From assembly GCA_036269895.1 (NCBI GenBank), contig DATBDN010000150.1:1-59155 (forward strand): 59,155 nt of DNA, given 5' to 3'. The DNA is from DATBDN01 sp036269895. Its GTDB lineage: Bacteria > Actinomycetota > Thermoleophilia > Solirubrobacterales > Thermoleophilaceae. Position numbers and translations under genes: made by a program. This document shows positions 15,603 to 23,501 of the stretch, in pieces (position 1 is the stretch's first letter; every line of letters begins with the position of its first letter). Below the pieces are notes generated by a model. That model was not told where the DNA came from, did no database searches, and saw only the letters and a list, made by a program, of their open reading frames with translations.

Positions 15603-16276
15603 GCGACCGAGGCTACCGGGGCGCGGCCGAGTCGCTCGAGACTCGTGACGCGCTGGCGCATGCCGTAAGCCTGTGCGAAGCGGTAGGCCATCCGCTTGCG
15701 GAAGCAGCTGATGCCCTCGCGGCGGCCGGTAGCTTTCGACACCGACGTCATGCGCACCCCGTCGAGCCCGCAGGGGACGATCCATTCGAACGGCTGCAGG
15801 TCGTTGTCCACGTTCACGGCGAAGCCGTGCGTGGTGACGCCGCGGTTCACATGAACGCCGATCGAGCCGATCTTGGCCTCGTCGGCCCAGATCCCCGTCA
15901 GCCCCTGGCGCACCTCGGCAGCGATGCCCTCGTCCGCAAGTGCGGTGAGGATCGCGTGCTCCATCGTGTGGATGTAGACGGGCACGTCGCCGATCCGCAT
16001 GATCGGGTAGCCCACGAGCTGGCCCGGCCCGTGGTAGGTCACGCGGCCGCCGCGATCGGCATCGTGCACCTCGATGCCCTGGGTGCGGTACCACTCCTCG
16101 CCCATGGGCAGGTCGTGCGGCTCCGTGCGTCGCCCGCGCGTGTAGACGGGCGGGTGCTCGAGCAGCAGCAGCGTGTCGCCGATCTCGTCGGCCTGCCGCG
16201 CCTCGCGCAGCCGCAACTGCAGCTCGAGCGCCTCGCCGTACGGGACTACTCCGAGTTGGACTACGCCTAGGTCCAC
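15599..16276 (-). CDS. lipB: Octanoyltransferase LipB
   Basis: 225 residues. Catalytic Cys in WIVPCGLDG and Lys in DEAKIGSIGV, plus the RGGRVTYHGPGQLVGYP signature. It moves octanoate from acyl carrier protein to lipoyl domains, the step before LipA. The GTG start overlaps the end of the E2 gene by 10 bp, and the stop overlaps lipA by 4 bp. Confidence 0.97.
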   Translation of the reverse strand: MDLGVVQLGVVPYGEALELQLRLREARQADEIGDTLLLLEHPPVYTRGRRTEPHDLPMGEEWYRTQGIEVHDADRGGRVTYHGPGQLVGYPIMRIGDVPVYIHTMEHAILTALADEGIAAEVRQGLTGIWADEAKIGSIGVHVNRGVTTHGFAVNVDNDLQPFEWIVPCGLDGVRMTSVSKATGRREGISCFRKRMAYRFAQAYGMRQRVTSLERLGRAPVASVA

Positions 16277-17565
16277 GCCTCAATCCGTGCGCGGACCTCG
16301 GACAGGAACTGAGCGGCGTAGGCCCCATCCAATGCTCGGTGGTCCCAGGACATGCAGAGATACGTCATTGGCCTGATCGCGATGCTATCTCCGGCCACCA
16401 CCACGGGTCGCTTGACGACGGCCTCGAGATCGAGGATGGCCACCTGCGGCTGGTTGATGATCGGAGTCGCGAGCAGTGCGCCGTAGCGACCGGGGTTCGT
16501 GATCGTGAAGGTGCCGCCGCGCACCTCGTCCGGCTCGAGCCGGTTCTCGCGTGCGCGGCCGGCGAGGTCCTTGATCTTCGCCGCGAGCCCCTCGTGCGAG
16601 AGCAGGTGCGCGTCGTGCACTACCGGCACGATCAGGCCCTTCTCGCCGAGCGACACAGCGATCCCCAGATGCACCTCGTCGTGAATGGTGATGCGATCGC
16701 CGTGGAGCGTCGCGTTCATGAGCGGGTAGTCACGAAGCGCCTCGATCACGCTGCGGGCGACTAACGGCAGGTACGACAGCTTGCCGCGCTTCGCCTCGAT
16801 GCCGGACATGTCCGCCTCGACGATCGTCGTGCAGTGCGCCGCCGTGTCGAGCGAGTGGCGCATGTGCTCGCCGATCTTCTTGCGCATGAGCGAGAGCGGC
16901 TCGCCGCCGCCCGTTGCCACCGGCTCGGACGCCGGGGCGGGCTGCACTTTCGGTGCAGGCGGCTCCTCGACGTACGGCGACTCCATGTGCAGCACAGGCT
17001 CTGGCGTGGCCTTCGGCTCGGCGTGCTCGATGAACGCGAGCACATCCTTCTTCGTGATCCGCCCGCGCATCCCGGTCCCGTGGACCTGGTCCAGGTCCAC
17101 GTGGTGTTCCGCAGCGATGCGCCGGACCACCGGGGAGATCGGCGGCGCATGCTCGGCTGAATGGCCGTTCCCGGCGGCCGCCGGCTCCGGCTCCGGCCTC
17201 GGCGTCGGGTTGGCGGGAGCGGGCGCCTCGCCGCCTCCGCCCATTCCGGCGCCCGTGTCGGATGCATTCGGGCCATCCTCGTCCGCGTGCGGCTGGCCCG
17301 GCTTCGACTCGGTGTCGATCCGCGCCAGCACCTCGCCGACCGGAACCGTGACGCCGACCTCGACCAGGATCTCGGTCACGCGACCGCTGACCGGCGACGG
17401 GATCTCCGTCTCGATCTTGTCGGTCGAGATCTCGACGATGGTCTCGTCGCGCTCGATCCAGTCGCCCGGATGCTTCTTCCAGTCGGCGATCGTTCCCTCG
17501 GCGACGGACACGCCCATCTGGGGCATCGTCACGTCGACCGTGGTGCTAGTAGGCGAGGAGCTCAC
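16267..17565 (-). CDS. 2-oxoacid dehydrogenase E2 (dihydrolipoyl acyltransferase), complex 1
   Basis: 432 residues. One lipoyl domain (about 8-85) with the lipoylated lysine in STDKIETE, a Pro/Ala/Gly-rich linker, a peripheral subunit-binding domain (SPVVRRIAAEHHVDLDQVHGTG), and a C-terminal catalytic domain ending in DHRALDG (His409, Asp413), which is intact. The GTG at 17565 has GGGAGG upstream and overlaps the E1beta gene by 20 bp. It transfers the acyl group to CoA. Whether the substrate is pyruvate or a branched-chain oxoacid is not clear. Confidence 0.93.
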   Translation of the reverse strand: MSSSPTSTTVDVTMPQMGVSVAEGTIADWKKHPGDWIERDETIVEISTDKIETEIPSPVSGRVTEILVEVGVTVPVGEVLARIDTESKPGQPHADEDGPNASDTGAGMGGGGEAPAPANPTPRPEPEPAAAGNGHSAEHAPPISPVVRRIAAEHHVDLDQVHGTGMRGRITKKDVLAFIEHAEPKATPEPVLHMESPYVEEPPAPKVQPAPASEPVATGGGEPLSLMRKKIGEHMRHSLDTAAHCTTIVEADMSGIEAKRGKLSYLPLVARSVIEALRDYPLMNATLHGDRITIHDEVHLGIAVSLGEKGLIVPVVHDAHLLSHEGLAAKIKDLAGRARENRLEPDEVRGGTFTITNPGRYGALLATPIINQPQVAILDLEAVVKRPVVVAGDSIAIRPMTYLCMSWDHRALDGAYAAQFLSEVRARIEAWT

Positions 17566-18514
17566 GGCATGCCTCCCTCACATCGTCGACCTGCGGCAGA
17601 ACCGCGCGCTCGAGCGGCGGCGAGAACGGGATCGGCACGTCGGGCGCGGACACGCGCTTGACGGGACCGTCCAGGTCCTCCCAGGCCTCGTCGGCGATGA
17701 TCGCCGCGACCTCGGCCATGGCGCCGGCGGAGCGCGTCGCCTCCTGCAGCAGCACGACCTTCGAGGTCTTGCGCACCGATTGCAGGATCGATTCGCGATC
17801 GAGCGGGACGAGTGATCGCAGGTCGAGCACCTCGACCGACGCGCCCTCGATGTCGTCGGTCGCCTCGAGCGCCGTATGCACCATCGCGCCGTAGGTGATG
17901 ACCGTCAGATCGGTGCCCTCGCGCGCCAGTCGCGCCTCGCCGATCGGCGTTGCATACCGGCCCTCGGGCACCTCGCCCTTCACGCGCCGGTACAGGTGCT
18001 TGTGCTCCAGGTAGACGACTGGGTTCGGGTCCTGGATCGCAGCCGCGATCAGGCCCTTCGCATCCTCGGCGGTGGACGGCGCGACGATCTTCAGCCCAGG
18101 CGACTGCATGAACCACGCCTCGGGGTTCTGCGAATGGAACGGGCCACCGCTGAAGCCGCCGCCCGATGGCAGGCGCACGACCATCGGCACCGACACACCC
18201 TGGCGGTAATGCATCTTCGCCGCGACGTTGACGAGCTGGTCGAAGCCGCACGAGATGAAGTCGGCGAACTGCATCTCGGCGACCGGTTTCATGCCCTCGA
18301 TGGCACAGCCGACGGCCGCGCCGATGATCGCGTTCTCGGCCAGCGGCGTGTCCCAGACGCGCTTCTCGCCGAACTCCTCGATGAAGCCGTCGGTGATCTT
18401 GAACGCGCCGCCGAAGGCGCCGATGTCCTCGCCGAGACAGAACACCGACTCGTCGGCACGCATCTCCTCGCGGAGACCGTCGCTGATGGCCTGCAGGTAG
18501 CTCAGCTCGGGCAT
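17546..18514 (-). CDS. 2-oxoacid dehydrogenase E1 beta subunit, complex 1
   Basis: 322 residues, the normal length. LSYLQAISDGLREEM opens the transketolase-like pyrimidine domain; GEDIGAFGGAF and the catalytic-site loop SGGPFHSQNPEAWF follow, with the transketolase C-terminal domain after that. The ATG overlaps the E1alpha stop by one base (TGATG). It pairs with E1alpha to form the TPP-dependent decarboxylase. Confidence 0.95.
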   Translation of the reverse strand: MPELSYLQAISDGLREEMRADESVFCLGEDIGAFGGAFKITDGFIEEFGEKRVWDTPLAENAIIGAAVGCAIEGMKPVAEMQFADFISCGFDQLVNVAAKMHYRQGVSVPMVVRLPSGGGFSGGPFHSQNPEAWFMQSPGLKIVAPSTAEDAKGLIAAAIQDPNPVVYLEHKHLYRRVKGEVPEGRYATPIGEARLAREGTDLTVITYGAMVHTALEATDDIEGASVEVLDLRSLVPLDRESILQSVRKTSKVVLLQEATRSAGAMAEVAAIIADEAWEDLDGPVKRVSAPDVPIPFSPPLERAVLPQVDDVREACRELLAY

Positions 18515-19581
18515 CAGGCGGCCTTCCGGATCCCAGGCTGCGACCAGTACGACCACGGTGCCTGGCCATCGCCGAGCGGCTCCCAGCGGTCGGCGAAGAC
18601 GCCCTCGCCGGCATCCGCCGGGTCGGGCATCGGCTGCGCCAGCGCCCAGTCGGTCTCGCTGTCGACCCACTCCTTCGCCGACGCGCGGACCGCGTCTACG
18701 TCGATGCCTCCGGCGCGGAGCTTCTCCTCATAGCGCTCGATCGGATCGCGCGCCGCCCACTCCTCCAGCATCTCGCGCGGGACGTACTTGTGGTCGTCGT
18801 GCGCGCCGTGGCCGTGCATGCGCATCGTCATGGCCTCGATCAGCGTTGGCCCCTCACCGGCACGGGCGCGCTCACACGCCGCGGCCGCCGCGAGGAAGAC
18901 CGCCTCGACATCGTTGCCGTCGACCTTCACGCCCGGGAACCCATAGCCCTGCGCGCGCACCACCGAGTCGGCCGCGAACTCGCGGTCGTTCGGGGTGGAG
19001 TAGGCGAAGTGGTTGTTCTCGAGAATGAAGACGACCGGCAGCTTGGCCACGCCGGCCAGGTTCATTGCCTCGTGCCACTGGCCGTTGGCGGTCGATCCTT
19101 CGCCGAACCACGTCATAGCGATGCGCTGCTCGTCGCGCATCTGGAACGCACGCGCGAGACCACACGCGACCAGCGCCATGTCGGGCAGCATCGAGACCAT
19201 GCCGACGCAGCCGATGTTGCGGTCGCCGAAGTGCATGTTGCCCTCACGGCCGCGGGTCGGCCCGCCGAGGCGGCCCATGTAGTTGGCCAGGTATTGGCCC
19301 GGGCGCAGCCCCCGTACGAAGTGCGCACCGAGGTCGCGGTGCAGCACACAGGTCCGGTCCTTCGGCCCGAGCGCGAAGCTCGACCCGACCGACACGGCCT
19401 CCTGGCCACGGCCGTCGTAGAACGAGCCGGGCACCTTGCCCTGGCGGTACAGGGCAATCGAGCGCTCCTCCGAGAAGCGCATCAGGTACATGAAGCGCAA
19501 CAGCGCGGCACGGTCGTCATCGGTCAGCGTGAACCGATGCTCTGGATCCAGTGCCGCGGGTCGCGCGGTGACTGTCGCCAT
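18514..19581 (-). CDS. 2-oxoacid dehydrogenase E1 alpha subunit, complex 1
   Basis: 355 residues. TPP/magnesium motif GEGSTANGQWHEAMNLAG ending in ENNHFAYSTP, with HRDLGAHFVRG and GREGNMHFGD earlier. The ATG at 19581 is chosen over an upstream in-frame codon because AAAGGGAGAG lies just before it. First gene of the operon E1alpha-E1beta-E2-lipB-lipA. The FAYSTP after the NN differs from the GMGTA of complex 2, so the two complexes probably use different 2-oxoacids; a branched-chain role here is possible but not shown. Confidence 0.94.
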   Translation of the reverse strand: MATVTARPAALDPEHRFTLTDDDRAALLRFMYLMRFSEERSIALYRQGKVPGSFYDGRGQEAVSVGSSFALGPKDRTCVLHRDLGAHFVRGLRPGQYLANYMGRLGGPTRGREGNMHFGDRNIGCVGMVSMLPDMALVACGLARAFQMRDEQRIAMTWFGEGSTANGQWHEAMNLAGVAKLPVVFILENNHFAYSTPNDREFAADSVVRAQGYGFPGVKVDGNDVEAVFLAAAAACERARAGEGPTLIEAMTMRMHGHGAHDDHKYVPREMLEEWAARDPIERYEEKLRAGGIDVDAVRASAKEWVDSETDWALAQPMPDPADAGEGVFADRWEPLGDGQAPWSYWSQPGIRKAA

Positions 19582-19678
19582 CTCTCTCCCTTTCCGGCAT
19601 CCGTGCGGGGTCGCCGCCGCAGCTGCCGATTCATCAACAGCGCACCGCACGGGGTCTCCGCTCGGCGCGCAGGGCTAT

Positions 19679-19693
19679 GTACGCAAAGCGTAC
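19679..19693. promoter_or_regulatory. Perfect 15-bp inverted repeat, candidate operator
   Basis: GTACGC-AAA-GCGTAC lies in the 197-bp gap between the divergent E1alpha gene and the cupin gene, about 98 bp from the former and 86 bp from the latter. Perfect six-base arms around a three-base centre are operator-like. No bound protein can be named. A short C-run/G-run hairpin at 19729-19744 lies closer to the cupin gene. Confidence 0.35.
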
Positions 19694-19778
19694 CCCCGAA
19701 AACGGCGGGCGGAACCGCGGTTGCACTGTCCCCCACGAGGGGGATACGTTCTTCCTCCCCAAGTGAAAGGAGTTCAAG

Positions 19779-20141
19779 ATGGCCGGAATCGAGGCCAAGA
19801 ACTTCGACTCGCCCGACGAAACCCGGCAGTTCCAGGGCCATGGGCACGCGGAGGTATGCGAGGTCCACGGTCGGACCGTCCTGCGCAGCGTGTTCGAGCC
19901 GGGCTGGAAGTGGAAGGACGACATCGGGCCGATCGCGGGCACCGACACGTGTCAGACGCACCACTTTGGCTACTGCGTGTCGGGCCGCATGAAGATCGTC
20001 ATGGACGACGGCAGCGAGCTGGTCATCGGCCCAGGCGAGCTCGTGGAGATCGCGCCCGGGCACGACGCTGAGGTCGTCGGGAGCGACGCGTGCGTGTTCG
20101 TCGACTTCGGCGACGTGTCGAACTACGCCACCAGCGGCTGA
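19779..20141 (+). CDS. Cupin-domain protein
   Basis: 120 residues. Single beta-barrel cupin: HHFGYCVSGRMKIVMDDG gives motif 1 and GPGELVEIAPGHDAEVVG motif 2. The start is backed by GAAAGGAG. Small single-domain cupins act as metal-dependent enzymes or ligand-binding proteins; the role is unknown. A membrane protein follows 32 bp downstream. Confidence 0.85.
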   Translation: MAGIEAKNFDSPDETRQFQGHGHAEVCEVHGRTVLRSVFEPGWKWKDDIGPIAGTDTCQTHHFGYCVSGRMKIVMDDGSELVIGPGELVEIAPGHDAEVVGSDACVFVDFGDVSNYATSG

Positions 20142-20173
20142 GCTGAGCACAACAGGTAGGTAGCCTCGCCGGA

Positions 20174-20812
20174 GTGCCGGTCGAGGAGCGCTTCTGGACG
20201 CACCGTCTGCGCTGGCGGCTACGTGGCGCCTCGTGGCTGTGGCCGGCATTCGGCGCCGCCGTCCTAGTCGACGCTGCGATCCTGCACTTCCTCCCGCCGG
20301 TAGGCAGCGAGCAGCAGATCAACGCGCCGGCCGGGCTCAACCTCATCGGCGACGTGATCGTGGCCGGCTTCACGAACCTCTTCCTCGTCGCGGTCATCGC
20401 GCCGTGGCTCGCGAAGCGCCTGACGGAGCGGCCCGCCCCCGCCGGCGAGCTGCCGCCGCCGTACGAGCTGCACTACGGCCGCACGGCGGCGATCCTGATG
20501 GCGCTCGGGGCGCTCGGGCTGGTCGTCGTCGGACTCGGCAACCGTCCGTTGATCGTCTCCGAGACCCAGGCGACCGAGACGAACGCGCGGCTCGTCCGCG
20601 AGTACGTGATGAACCACGGCAGCGCGGAGATGAAGCGCAACCTCGACACCGCGAACACCGCGCGGCTGGCGTCGAACTTCTTCCGGACCTGCATCGCGAA
20701 CGACCATCGCACCAGCTACTGGTGCTTTTTCGTCGACACCAAGGCCGACCCCGCCAAACTCACGCGCGACACCGACAGACGCCCCAACTCGCTGGTCGCT
20801 CCCGGCGGATGA
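20174..20812 (+). CDS. Membrane protein, unknown
   Basis: 212 residues from GTG. Three hydrophobic stretches are clear (about 17-35, 50-75 and 100-115), and the C-terminal third is soluble with conserved-looking NFFRTCIANDHRTSYWCFF. No family recognised. Its stop overlaps the start of the TPP-dependent enzyme (ATGA), so the two are translationally coupled. Confidence 0.75.
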   Translation: MPVEERFWTHRLRWRLRGASWLWPAFGAAVLVDAAILHFLPPVGSEQQINAPAGLNLIGDVIVAGFTNLFLVAVIAPWLAKRLTERPAPAGELPPPYELHYGRTAAILMALGALGLVVVGLGNRPLIVSETQATETNARLVREYVMNHGSAEMKRNLDTANTARLASNFFRTCIANDHRTSYWCFFVDTKADPAKLTRDTDRRPNSLVAPGG

Positions 20813-22443
20813 ACGGCGGCTCACTGGTCGTCCGCGCGCTGGAGCAGGCGGGCGTGGAGGTCGTGTTCGGGCTGCCGGGGGTGCACAATCTCGCGATCTG
20901 GCGCGCGCTCGCGGACTCGCCAATCAGGCTGGTCGGCGTCCGCCACGAGCAGGCGGCCGCCTACGCGGCCGACGGCTACGCGCGCGCCTCCGGCAAGCCG
21001 GGCGTCGCGCTCGTCACGACCGGTCCGGGAGCGGCCAACGCGATCGCCGCCACCGGCGAGGCTTGGGCGTGCGGCTCGTCGATCGTCGTAATCGCGACCG
21101 ATATCCCGGCGGCCTTGCGCCAGCCCGGCGTGTATCGCGGCGTGCTCCACGAGACCACCGACCAGGCGGCGATGTTCGGACCGGTCACCAAGGCCCAGTT
21201 GCGCGTGTCGGACGCAAGCCTGATCGAGGCGATGGTCGGGTCCGCGCTCCAGATCGCGGCGCTGCCCCCAAGCCGTCCGGTCTACCTCGAGATCCCGACC
21301 GACCTGCTGCTGGCCGCGCCCGGCGACGCCGATCCGGAGCTGCGCGAGTACGAGTGGCGGGCCGAGCTGCCCGAGGCGGACCTCGACCCGGCGCTAGAGC
21401 TGATCGCGCACGCGGAGCGCCCGCTCATCTGGGCGGGCGGCGGCGCGATGCGAGCGGAAGCCGGCGAGGCAGTCGGTGAGCTGGCGCGCAAGATCGCGGC
21501 GCCGGTCATCACGACCTACCAGGGCGCCGGCTTGCTCGGACCCGACCACCCTTGCGACGTGGGGCTGCCGCCGTTCGTCCCGGAGTGTGGACAGCTGTGG
21601 GACGACGCGGACCTGGTCATCGCGATCGGCAGCGACCTTGACGGAACGAGCACGCAGAACTGGGCCCAGCCACAGCCGCGCCGCATGCTGGCCATCAACG
21701 TCGACGTTGACGACGCGGTCAAGAACTACCGCGCCGACGTGGTGCTCGTGGGCGACGCGCGCGTCGTGACCGGGGCACTCGCGGAGCGGGTCCCGGAAGG
21801 CAGCGGAGTCAGCGCGCTCGCGTCGCACCTGGAGCGACTGCGAGAGGAGACGTGGCTGCGCCTCGACGGCGAAGAGCCGGGAGCGACCGAGTTCCTGCGC
21901 TCGGTGGCGCGGGCGCTGCCCGACGACGCCGTCGTCGTCTGCGACATGTGCATTCCGGGCTACTGGCTCGGCGGGTTCTACCGCCCGCCGGCCCCGCGGC
22001 ATCTGTTGTACCCACTCGGCTGGGGCACGCTGGGTTGCGCGTTCCCGCAGGCGCTCGGTGCGGCGCTCGCGGGCAGCGGGCCGACCGTCTCGTTCTCCGG
22101 CGACGGCGGCTTCCTCTACGCGATCGGCGAGCTGGCGACGGTGGCGCAGGAGGAGCTACCGCTGACAGCGGTGATCGTCGACGACGGCGGTTACGGGATG
22201 CTGCGTTACGACCAGCGTGCAAAGGGCGACCCGACCTACGGCGTCGACCTGCAGACGCCGGATTTCGAGGCACTCGCGAAGACGTTCGGGATCGAGGCGG
22301 AAACCGTCGACGGCCTGGGCGACGGGTTCGGAGCGGCGCTGGCGCACCACGTGCGCGACCCGAAGCCGTCGGTGCTGATCGCGAAGGCGGCGATCGATCC
22401 GCCGCCGAACACGTCGCCCCGCTGGTATCGCCGCCCGCGCTAG
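20809..22443 (+). CDS. Thiamine-diphosphate-dependent enzyme, acetolactate synthase-like
   Basis: 544 residues with the three TPP-enzyme domains: N-terminal pyrimidine domain (catalytic Glu in RHEQAAAYAADGYAR), a central domain (PLIWAGGGAMRAEAG), and the PP domain with SGDGGFLYAIGEL through DDGGYG, where DD replaces the usual NN. Too divergent from biosynthetic IlvB to claim acetolactate synthesis; it could be an oxoacid decarboxylase or related lyase. Coupled to the upstream membrane protein by ATGA. Confidence 0.87.
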   Translation: MNGGSLVVRALEQAGVEVVFGLPGVHNLAIWRALADSPIRLVGVRHEQAAAYAADGYARASGKPGVALVTTGPGAANAIAATGEAWACGSSIVVIATDIPAALRQPGVYRGVLHETTDQAAMFGPVTKAQLRVSDASLIEAMVGSALQIAALPPSRPVYLEIPTDLLLAAPGDADPELREYEWRAELPEADLDPALELIAHAERPLIWAGGGAMRAEAGEAVGELARKIAAPVITTYQGAGLLGPDHPCDVGLPPFVPECGQLWDDADLVIAIGSDLDGTSTQNWAQPQPRRMLAINVDVDDAVKNYRADVVLVGDARVVTGALAERVPEGSGVSALASHLERLREETWLRLDGEEPGATEFLRSVARALPDDAVVVCDMCIPGYWLGGFYRPPAPRHLLYPLGWGTLGCAFPQALGAALAGSGPTVSFSGDGGFLYAIGELATVAQEELPLTAVIVDDGGYGMLRYDQRAKGDPTYGVDLQTPDFEALAKTFGIEAETVDGLGDGFGAALAHHVRDPKPSVLIAKAAIDPPPNTSPRWYRRPR

Positions 22444-22452
22444 CGAATTGGG

Positions 22453-22701
22453 CTAGTGGCGCTTGCCGCCGCCCGGGCGAGCGCGGCGCACGGCGCCGCG
22501 GCCGGCCTTCTTGGCCAGCCTCACGAGCTGGTCGCGGTCCCGTCGCGACAGCTCATGGTCGCGGAAGACCCGCTGCGCGATGTCCTTTGCCTGTCGGCGC
22601 TCGTGCGCCTCGAGCTCCTGGATGCCGGCCATGATGATCTGTAGCGCCACGACTACGCGCATCCAGGGCACCGCGGCTTTCGTTCCTGGGATTCGGGGCA
22701 T
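22453..22701 (-). CDS. Small basic protein, unknown
   Basis: 82 residues from an ATG at 22701. One hydrophobic stretch (AVPWMRVVVALQIIMAGI) then a charged helix rich in Arg/Lys/Glu and a basic tail. No strong ribosome binding site. Last gene of the minus-strand group with two NTF2-like proteins, an aldehyde dehydrogenase and a CoA transferase, lying 10 bp after them. No family recognised. Confidence 0.55.
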   Translation of the reverse strand: MPRIPGTKAAVPWMRVVVALQIIMAGIQELEAHERRQAKDIAQRVFRDHELSRRDRDQLVRLAKKAGRGAVRRARPGGGKRH

Positions 22702-22711
22702 CGAAAAGACG

Positions 22712-23125
22712 TTACCCAGCGGCTGGCCCGGTAACCCCGCTTTCGAAGGCCTGCTTCGCATCGGCGACCGAGAAGAAGGTCCCGATCCAGCGCGCCTTGC
22801 CCTCACGCAGGTGGACGACCATCACGAAGCGCTGCTGCTCCTCGCCGCCGTATCCGTCCGGCACGAACAGCGTCCCGCGGATCATCACCGCGTCGTCCGC
22901 GAGCGGCAGGATCTCGTCCGCGCGCGAGTGGGCTCCGAAGCGCTCGCCGATCTCGCGCATCCAGCTACGCAACCCTTCGTAGCCTTCGTAGTGGCGGCCT
23001 TCGATGCCGAGCGTGACCGCGTGCACCTCGACCTCGGGATCGGAGATCTTGATCACCGGTCCGGCCCGCTGGCTGTTCCAGGCGTCGAGCCAGACCTGCT
23101 CGTCGATGGGGCTACGTCCCGACAC
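22712..23125 (-). CDS. SnoaL/NTF2-like protein (paralogue B)
   Basis: 137 residues from a GTG that overlaps the preceding gene by 14 bp. NTF2-like cone fold inferred from the order WLDAWNSQ, HYEGYEGLRSWMREIGERF, and a final KARWIGTF strand. It is clearly related to its neighbour, which shares KARWIGTF and RHYxG. Small NTF2-like proteins may be enzymes or ligand binders. The tandem copies next to ALDH and CoA transferase suggest a shared pathway (inference). Confidence 0.78.
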   Translation of the reverse strand: MSGRSPIDEQVWLDAWNSQRAGPVIKISDPEVEVHAVTLGIEGRHYEGYEGLRSWMREIGERFGAHSRADEILPLADDAVMIRGTLFVPDGYGGEEQQRFVMVVHLREGKARWIGTFFSVADAKQAFESGVTGPAAG

Positions 23126-23501
23126 CGAGCTTCCACGCCTCACGCGCTGCCTCCAGGGTCACGAATGTGCCGATCCAGCGGGCCTTGTCGTCGCGCAGGC
23201 GCATCAGCACCGCGAAGGCCTGCCGCTCCGCTCCTGTCGTTGTCTGCTCGTTGAACCGGAGCTCGCCTTCGACCACGATCGCGTCCGCAGCCAATCGGGT
23301 GAGCTTGGTCGCCGACCAGTCGGCGCGCAACCGCTCGCGCAGCTCGCTCAACCATTGCACCGCCGCATCCGGCCCGGCGTAGTGGCGCGGCTCTATCGCT
23401 GCGGCGACCGCCGTCACGTCCAGATCGTCGGCTGACAGCCTCCGGATCGCGTCGAAGTCCGGCTCGTCCCATGCGGCGAGCCAGGCCCGGTCATCGATCA
23501 C
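23112..23501 (-). CDS. SnoaL/NTF2-like protein (paralogue A)
   Basis: 129 residues. Starts with a GTG overlapping the ALDH stop by 4 bp. RHYAGPDAAVQWLSELRERL and KARWIGTFVTLEAAREAW match the neighbouring paralogue position for position, so a tandem duplication followed by divergence is likely. They may work as a heterodimer. Substrate unknown. Confidence 0.78.
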   Translation of the reverse strand: MIDDRAWLAAWDEPDFDAIRRLSADDLDVTAVAAAIEPRHYAGPDAAVQWLSELRERLRADWSATKLTRLAADAIVVEGELRFNEQTTTGAERQAFAVLMRLRDDKARWIGTFVTLEAAREAWKLGVGT

